Of a stretch of DNA of 64,000 nt, positions 57,701 through 64,000 are shown in pieces. This DNA comes from Erigeron canadensis (Eukaryota > Streptophyta > Magnoliopsida > Asterales > Asteraceae), in contig NC_057767.1 in the NCBI RefSeq assembly GCF_010389155.1, positions 25,741,723 to 25,805,722 of the forward strand, in the 5' to 3' direction. The notes beneath the pieces are model-generated. The model had not been told where the DNA came from, searched no databases, and worked only from the letters and a program-made list of their open reading frames with translations. The position numbers and the translations under genes were made by a program. Position 1 is the stretch's first letter; every line of letters begins with the position of its first letter.

Positions 57701-57898
57701 TTTGTGCTAGAGTTTGGGCTTGGTCTTACATGGATCAAGGATTCTTTTGCCCCTATCTGCATTATGCTTTATGTACTTATTTGTTGATGATGGATTCACC
57801 GAATCCCTTTAATTTTCATATAGTTCAAGTTCTACGATAATTCCATGCATACGCTATATCTTTTCGGTAGTATTTCGAGCCTAGCTCGGGGTGTTACA
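54791..57898 (+). mobile_element. Solo-LTR-like insertion, 3.1 kb, TSD CAGAC
   Basis: Starts TGTAACAACCGTGG and ends CTCGGGGTGTTACA, with CAGAC at 54786-54790 and 57899-57903. No coding domain. It contains a GC-rich block with CACGGCCGCTC / GAGCGGCCGC (55610-55720), two copies of a 120-bp block (about 56358 and 56796) and a tandem array (56955-57330). Confidence 0.85.
56955..57330. repeat. Higher-order tandem array of AACGGGTACTTATGTACTTG
   Basis: The roughly 31-bp unit GACATTAAACGGGTACTTATGTACTTGAT occurs many times, interrupted three times by a longer block (GACAATATCGATGACA...GTGTGCATGTAC). The higher-order period is about 125 bp. An older duplicated block (GGTTGGAGATGTGGTGGGAAG type) lies just upstream. 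Confidence 0.85.
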
Positions 57899-58544
57899 CA
57901 GACCCAGCAGATCTAGATCCATATATATGTACGATATTATTCATGCATAAAAATCTATTTAAATTGAGCCATAAATACGATGAATACGTTTCTGTCTCAT
58001 AAAGCGACAAGATACATATTGGCTGATTTTTTGAGTCAGATTTTTTAAACGCCGCCACATAATAATTTGAAAACTTATTTCCAATCAAGCACTGCACTTG
58101 CAAGTTACAACAAGTGGTAACTAGTCTCAAAGGTTTAATTTATGCTTGATTGAAACCCCCAAACACTCTGATAAATCTTAGATGAACTAGTTTTTTTTTG
58201 CTTTCAAACGTGGTGTTCGTTTCATTGTTTTGTTAAAGAAGAGAATTGAATATGAGATCACAGAGGGAAAAACATCGAGAGAAGAAAAAGGAGGATACGG
58301 AAAAACAAGGACACATGTAATATTTTGATTGGTTATCTTTTATCCGTGAATTTTTATGCCGTATCACACGGCTATATTGACTAAATTGAAAAAATTTTAG
58401 TATTATGTCCAATACAAGACCTACCTATTTCTATTTGTCTAAAGAGGTAATTTTCCCTAATCAAAAAGTCCAAAAAGAAAAAAAAATGAAAAACTCTTAG
58501 AAAAAAGTTTATCGATAGGCAACGGAACCATAGAGTCTAAACTA

Positions 58545-61500
58545 ATGAATCATCATAACACCACCACCTTATTATATTTAGGGCTTCAAAATTTGTTCAT
58601 TCCAAACAGGTGCTTTTCATTTTTCTTTCCTTCAACTTATTTGTTTTTTTTTTTTTTTTTTTATATTAAAAACCAAAGTTAGATTAATTTGGGTTACCTT
58701 TTATTTCTTTTAATAGGATTGCAGTAATTCCAAAAAGGTTAAAATTCGGAGGCTTGATTCATCATTATAATAGTAATATTAATAATAATAATAATTATTA
58801 CAAGAGTGGAATGGGGCGTTTTTCTTCAACTTCAAAATCAAGTATCCAACCAAAGGTATACAAAATTTTAGAAAGTTTACACATTTAATGTAGTAAACTT
58901 TTTATAATTTAAAACCATTTTATAAAGTGTAGAAATTTGAATGTGTGTTTGGGTAAGCTTATTTTCATGGCTTAGCTTATTGGGTTTTTGAAAATTTTTT
59001 ATAAGCCCTGAAAACAAGCTTTTGTGACACTTGTGAATTCATATTCGTATTCGTATTTTTGTAGGAAATGGCAGAGAAAGAAAGAGCTGATGAAAATGTA
59101 ATCGCCGACAATACGTTTGACAAAATGACAGTTCAAGAGCTTAAAACGAAATTGAGGTACTTATGAATATGTTTTTTTGCCAAGGTGTAATTTTCATTAC
59201 TATGGGAATGAGATCAAAGTATCAGACCATAATGATTATTAGCGGTTTTATTTCGACTTATATAGTGTGGGCCAATGTAGGTTGTGATTTTGTCTTTAAC
59301 GGTCAAAGTTATTGTATTTAGCTAAAATGAGAACGGGTCTTTTGTCGGACCGCTTGGAAGTCTCCCAAAAGTCTCGTATTTAGCTAAATTGCTTATTGTG
59401 TTTAGATAGAGCAGATAGGCAGTTTTTGAGTATTTGAAGTTTTGAACAAATGCAAATTGCTTATTTGAGTGTCAAATAAGTTGTAAATATTTATAGAGAG
59501 AATTGCTTATCCTATTTGTATTATTTTACCTCTTTTATCCTTAAATAAGCAGAATTGCAAAATGCTTAAACAAATTCATATCTGATCATTGTGTTTCGTT
59601 ACAACAGAAGCAAATCCAAATAGATTCTTCTGCTTTACGTTTCGTTGCTACTAAATTTCTAGTTTTGCTTCTTTAAACAGTTGTAATTACTTAATTAACA
59701 ATAACAAAAACCAACTTGGGTTGCACTTGTTATGATTTTGTATCTGTAATCACAATGTTTTTGAATTGTAGGAGCATGGGGGGCTCTACAAAAGGTTCTA
59801 AGCATGATCTCATATGTACCTTGAAGAGCTTCTTTGTGGAACAAGCTGATGGTACTAATATCTGCTATTCATGAACTCAATCTGGTTGTTACACATCATT
59901 TAATATGGTCACAATATTTTAAAGCTATATATGTAGGTTCAGGTGTTTTGAAGTATTATTATTATCACTATCAAATCTTTAAGAATATGTATTTGTATAT
60001 TATGAAGTTTCTCAAGTCGTAGTTGAAGATAAAAAATCCATGAAAGCAACTCAAGTTGATGGTGAAAAGGGTCCCAAAAGGAAGGCTAAAAGTTCATCAG
60101 TTGAGGGGTACCAGGAGGTTATCAACACAGTTTCTGTGAATAAAAGCATCAAGAGACGGGCAAAACAAATCACAACGGATGTAAACATTGCTTTGGAGAC
60201 TTTTAAAGATATTGAAGATTCTACTAAGGTGGATATTGTCGAACAGCAAGTTGAACCATGGACTGTTCTTGCTCACAAGAAGCCACAAAAAGATTGGATC
60301 GCTTACAATCCTAAAACTATGAGGCCGCCTCCTCTTGGTAGTGATACAAAACATGTGAAGTTAATGTCTTGGAATGTCAATGGTTTGAGGGCTTTATTAA
60401 AGTTAGAGAGCTTTTCTGCTTTGGAACTTGCACAAAGAGAAGATTTTGATGTGCTTTGCTTGCAAGAAACAAAATTGCAGGCAAGTTTCTCCCCTTCATA
60501 TCAAATTTTTTTATTTTTATTTTTTAATACTGTGACCTACATTAGAGGTATTAATTTCCTCATCTGTTTATCAGTCGGTTAATTCGGGCTGTGTTTTATC
60601 TTTAACGGATTCAATGAGTCATATGAAATTTTATACTAAAAAGGCGACATGCCTAACTGGTAAAATGGATAGAAAGTCGCTCAAAATCTGGTTTGATGTA
60701 TGCAAGATAGCCTAGTGTTTGAGAGAGACAATGTACTTACAAGGGGTCTCAGGTACAAATTTTACTAGTTGACATCTTGGGGTGGCCAGGGAAAGGTTCA
60801 GAAACGACCACTGGAATAACCCGGTTAGCCCGCGTACGTGTGAGTCAAATGACTCGCATTCGATAGGAGCTGGGTAACCCCAACAAGGAAGACCTTTTCC
60901 ATTTGCCCGTTTATATTGATTGTTATTGTACTAGTATTTTTCTGTGCAATCAACTAATTCTATTATATTTAATTTTCTTAATATGGACAAGAAATTTTGT
61001 GGTCAACTCAATCTGTTCTGATTTGAACTTGTATTAAAGCTGACCTATTTTGATCTTCGACTCAAACCTGTTTTGACATCTTACACCATCCACTTGACCT
61101 GACCGTGTTGCCACCTATATGATATATATATATATATTCTTAAACAAGAAGATTTTCCGGGTGAACAATGAGATGGCAAGTGAATGAGTGAAATTATTGT
61201 ACGTATGATTATGGGGTCGGTACGATACACATATGGTGAACAGTCAAAGCGAGGGATGGGGTCTAGTATATATATATAATATATATATATATGGGAAAAG
61301 TGAGTATGAGGCTGTTATGCACCCAACTTGGGTGAAAAACCCCTCACATACTAATATTTTAATATTTTAAATAAATACATGGCCCCCCATGATTTTTACC
61401 TTTTAAAAAAAGGTATGTGATGGGTTTTTCACCCAACTTGGGTGCCTAACAGCCTCATATTCCCTTCCCCCTATATATATATATATATATATTAGAAAGA

Positions 61501-63099
61501 AACACTGCCAGTGTTAAGTCATATATCTATTAGAAGAGCACTGCCAATGCTATTATAATCTATCAAGAAATCTGCAACTACAACCACCAGAAGAATTTTT
61601 ATTCTCAACAGTAACAGTAAATTTATAAAGCAAGTATGTACTTAAGCTTTTAAGCTGATGTCTTTCACTTCGTGTGTACTTATATATCTTAGTTTTTTAG
61701 AAAATTCCTTATATCATGTCGGGCCTTTTCTTCTTTACGAAATGGACAAAATTTTAAGTGAAGACTCTGTGTTTATAGGTTTAGTCAAGACTATTAAACT
61801 TTGTAAACTTTTTGTTGCGTTTTTCTAATAACAGGAGAAAGATGTAGAAGCAATAAAACAACGTCTTTTGGAAGGATACGACAACAGCTTCTGGACTTGT
61901 AGCGTCTCTAAGCTTGGCTATTCTGGTACTGCAATTATCTCCAGGGTATGATAATTCCTGTTTGTAGCAGTATCTTATGTAGATCATTATATAACCATAT
62001 ACTAAACAGCGGTACCGTACATATTATTTGATAGGTTGTCATTCTTATATTTTTTGAAAGGCAGATAATTGACGATATTTTGTCATTCTGACAGATACCG
62101 CCACTTTCTGTCAGATATGGACTTGGCATATCAGACCATGATAGTGAAGGAAGGCTCATCACAACCGAATTCAATTCATTCTATCTAATTAGTGGATACG
62201 TTCCTAATTCCGGTGATGGTCTCAAAAGGCTGGTAACTATTTGTACATTTAACTAAAATGCTCTTTAAATTTGTTACCACTCAAAGTAATGATTTTTTGT
62301 GCCTTCTTTATCTAGTCATACAGGATAACAGAGTGGGATCCCAGTCTTAGCAATTACATTAAGGTAATTTCTGTAAAAATAATTAAAATATTATATGATT
62401 TATGAATGTGTTGTCTATACTCTATATCACGGGTTATTTAATTTATTATTATCATTGTTGTAATTATTTTTATTTTTTTGCTGGTAAAACTGAGTAATGA
62501 ATTTGTTTCTACAGGAGCTGGAAAAGTCAAAACCTGTTATCTTAACAGGTGATCTAAATTGTGCTTATGACGAAATAGACATCTACAATCCTGCGGTAAA
62601 AAGACCATACTCTGAAGGGAACTAAACTAAATATCAATTTTTATGATCTAGGATAGGACTCAATTTCTTAGTTTTTTTCATTATTCTTTGTAGGGAAATA
62701 AACGAAGTGCGGGTTTTACTATCGAAGAAAGAAACTCATTTGAGGAAAATTTTCTGAAAAAGGGTTTTGTTGATACCTTCCGGAAACGTCACCCTAATGT
62801 TGTTGGCTATACTTACTGGGGTTTCAGACATGGTGGCCGGAAAACTAATAAAGGTACCCGTTTTTCCTTTATTTGTGTATATTATATATCCCCTAAATTG
62901 CTATTCTATATGCTCTGACACTCAAGACTTATAACATATGTTATGTTCCATGGTATGTTTTATGTGGCAAATCTTAGGATGGAGGCTGGACTACTTCCTT
63001 GTATCTGAATCTATTGCAGATAAGGTTCATGACTCCTATATTCTTCCAGATGTTCTGGGCAGTGATCACTGTCCTATTGGACTTGTTCTTAAGCTGTAG
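58545..63099 (+). CDS. ARP: AP endonuclease (exonuclease III family) with N-terminal SAP domain
   Basis: Eleven exons: 58545-58609, 58717-58855, 59065-59156, 59772-59851, 60017-60480, 61835-61945, 62095-62232, 62316-62363, 62515-62595, 62694-62853 and 62978-63099. CDS 1500 bp, 499 aa; all phases agree. It cleaves DNA 5' of abasic sites in base excision repair. Order: a Ser/Asn/basic-rich, acid-poor N-terminus (about 1-65; plastid transit peptide likely), a SAP DNA-binding motif ([19 protein letters not shown], about 85-120), a lysine-rich linker, then the nuclease with [18 protein letters not shown] (metal Glu), [17 protein letters not shown] (Tyr), [17 protein letters not shown] (Asp, Asn), [17 protein letters not shown] and [11 protein letters not shown] (catalytic His). 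All catalytic residues are present. Intron 5 uses a GC donor (CAG/GCAAGT). The first two exons are less sure. Matches the plant ARP family. Confidence 0.92.
60481..60486 (+). other. GC-AG donor site of ARP intron 5
   Basis: The exon ends TTGCAG at 60480 and the intron starts GCAAGT, the usual context of functional GC-AG introns. Only this join keeps frame and the conserved [15 protein letters not shown] order; a GT five bases later would break the frame. The acceptor is AACAG at 61834. Confidence 0.85.
60700..60905 (+). mobile_element. Possible SINE in ARP intron 5
   Basis: It has a box A-like ATAGCCTAGTGTTTGAGAG and a box B-like GGTCTCAGGTACAAATTTT, then a GC-richer body (GGGTGGCCAGGGAAAGG, TAACCCGGTTAGCCC). 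The composition differs from the AT-rich intron. Ends are unclear. Confidence 0.45.
61305..61459. mobile_element. MITE of the MITE 2 family in ARP intron 5
   Basis: Arms of about 46 bp: TATGAGGCTGTTATGCACCC, then AACTTGGGTGAAAAACCCC, with the inverse at 61414-61459. Core phrase CATGGCCCCCCATG. (TA)n lies on both sides. Same family as 9346-9501. Confidence 0.85.
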
Positions 63100-64000
63100 T
63101 ACCCAGGAACCAAATAGTAGCAGTTTTGATGATGTGAAACGAAAGCATTATGCATCGCTGGATGAAATAATGGGGACTAATACTTTTGCGCTGGGTGTTA
63201 ACGTTTGATATTTTAATGACTTAGTCTCACCATTCCAATTTGATCAGCGAGGAATGATTTGACTATGTACTAACCCGAAAAGATGAAGGTTTAAGCTAGC
63301 ATATTCCATCTCTTTAATGATTAGGCAAGTCGTCAGCATGAGACTTAGTTTAGGTTGAAATATTAATGAAATTTTCTAATCCTTAGGTTTTGAGGTAAAT
63401 TGTACAGTAGCTTTTGAAGGATCATTCTTTCCCTTAATGGCATGCTTTTGTTTGGATTTGTGAGGTACCCGACATAGACTTACGTGATTATTATGAACAC
63501 AGACAAAACATATTACTCTTTTTTGTCATACACTCGTCTACTTGTGTGATTTTTATGGTCCATAATCTTCTAATATTTGTTATCAAACAAAAATCCTCCT
63601 CCCCTTGCACACACATGATACAAATCAACGCAAGAACAGTTATTTACATAGAAAATCCTGAACAACATAGTGTATGACTTGGAACAATTCAAATAATGGC
63701 TACTGGTCAGTTGGTTGGATATTTTGACATGAATTTAACATGCCACCTGTAGCAACTGACTTGGGCAATGGTTTAACTTTTGGAATCCTGGGTTATTGTC
63801 ACTGGCATGTCAACAAGGCACGAATGTTGTCATGACATCCATGTTAGTGTGGCTAGTTTACATTGTCCTATTTATGCCAAGTCCAATTAGGAGGCTTGGG
63901 TCGACCCTAGCATTGTCATATTTGTAGACCGTATGAGTTAAAATCTCTTCAAGCATGTCTGACAAAAAGTTAAATGATGAGTAAAACTATTGAAGAGATT
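63100..64000 (+). other. 3' flank of ARP to the window edge
   Basis: It begins with the ARP 3' UTR. I see no further gene, repeat array or TE end in the last 900 bp. Confidence 0.5.

Larger units (their letters stand above)
49595..58457. mobile_element. MULE with 9-bp TSD, split by two nested LTR insertions
   Basis: TIRs: left 49595 (GGGAAAATTACCTCCTTAG) and right, ending 58457, inverse GGGAAAATTACCTCTTTAG. They match over at least 150 bp and recognisably to about 230 bp. The TSD TAATCAAAA is exact at 49586-49594 and 58458-58466. Removing the two inner LTR-like elements with their 5-bp TSDs (4354 and 3113 bp) leaves about 1.4 kb. That residue has no transposase but holds protein-like sequence (50060-50337, minus strand), so it may be a gene-carrying MULE. 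The right end lies 88 bp before the ARP start codon. Confidence 0.85.

Noticed and set aside
62999..63208. Alternative frame over the last ARP exon
   Set aside because: The in-frame ARP exon with [11 protein letters not shown] and its stop at 63097-63099 explains the sequence; the other frame is a shadow.

Overview
The window is plant nuclear DNA, most likely from a eudicot of the daisy family (Asteraceae). The grounds are intron-rich genes with GT-AG (once GC-AG) introns, a pair of kinase-PP2 lectin fusion genes of a kind I know mainly from Asteraceae genomes, and a background of AT-rich, TE-dense sequence (Ty3/gypsy Tat lineage, MULEs, Helitrons, RTE-like LINE, Au-like SINEs, many MITEs). 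The family assignment is inference.

Genes: (1) 273-1369 (+), the last three exons of an unrecognised gene that enters from the left edge. (2) 2004-5457 (-) and (3) 6924-13277 (-), two intact tandem paralogues of seven exons each. Each encodes a cytosolic RLK-type kinase followed by two PP2 (phloem-lectin-like) modules; I rebuilt every exon and both frames close (804 and 807 codons of protein). (4) 39585-41254 (+), a CDC20-like WD40 gene lacking the N-terminal C-box region and the C-terminal Ile-Arg tail. (5) 42211-43536 (+), two orphan 3' exons of a TPR-type gene. (6) 58545-63099 (+), a complete 11-exon gene for the plant SAP-domain AP endonuclease (ARP; 499 aa) with a probable plastid-targeting N-terminus and one GC-AG intron.

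Mobile DNA fills the rest. Intron 4 of the second kinase gene carries a stack of six MITE/foldback elements, and its intron 6 carries a probable solo LTR. 15.5-20.0 kb is a MULE-like element with TIRs and a 9-bp TSD. 20.4-21.2 kb is a small MULE-type foldback built from short repeats. 21.7-23.7 kb is a decayed FAR1/MULE-type gene with an OTU-like C-terminus. 25.4-26.3 kb is a PIF/Harbinger-type MITE. 28.6-35.1 kb is a decayed Tat-lineage LTR retrotransposon with an antisense coiled-coil ORF. 35.9-37.4 kb is a 5'-truncated LINE with a 15-bp TSD, and 37.6-38.3 kb a solo LTR. 46.1-48.6 kb is a probable LTR-type insertion. 49.6-58.5 kb is a nested structure: a ~1.4-kb MULE (9-bp TSD) split by two solo-LTR-like insertions (4.35 and 3.1 kb, each with a 5-bp TSD). 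That composite ends 88 bp before the ARP start codon, and a MITE ends about 30 bp before the CDC20-like start codon, so both genes have TE-derived proximal promoters.

I found no rRNA, tRNA, CRISPR or organellar gene. The most unusual gene-level items are the kinase-PP2-PP2 pair, with a duplicated three-exon PP2 cassette and a missing Glu in the APE-equivalent motif, and the CDC20-like protein stripped of its APC/C-binding ends.
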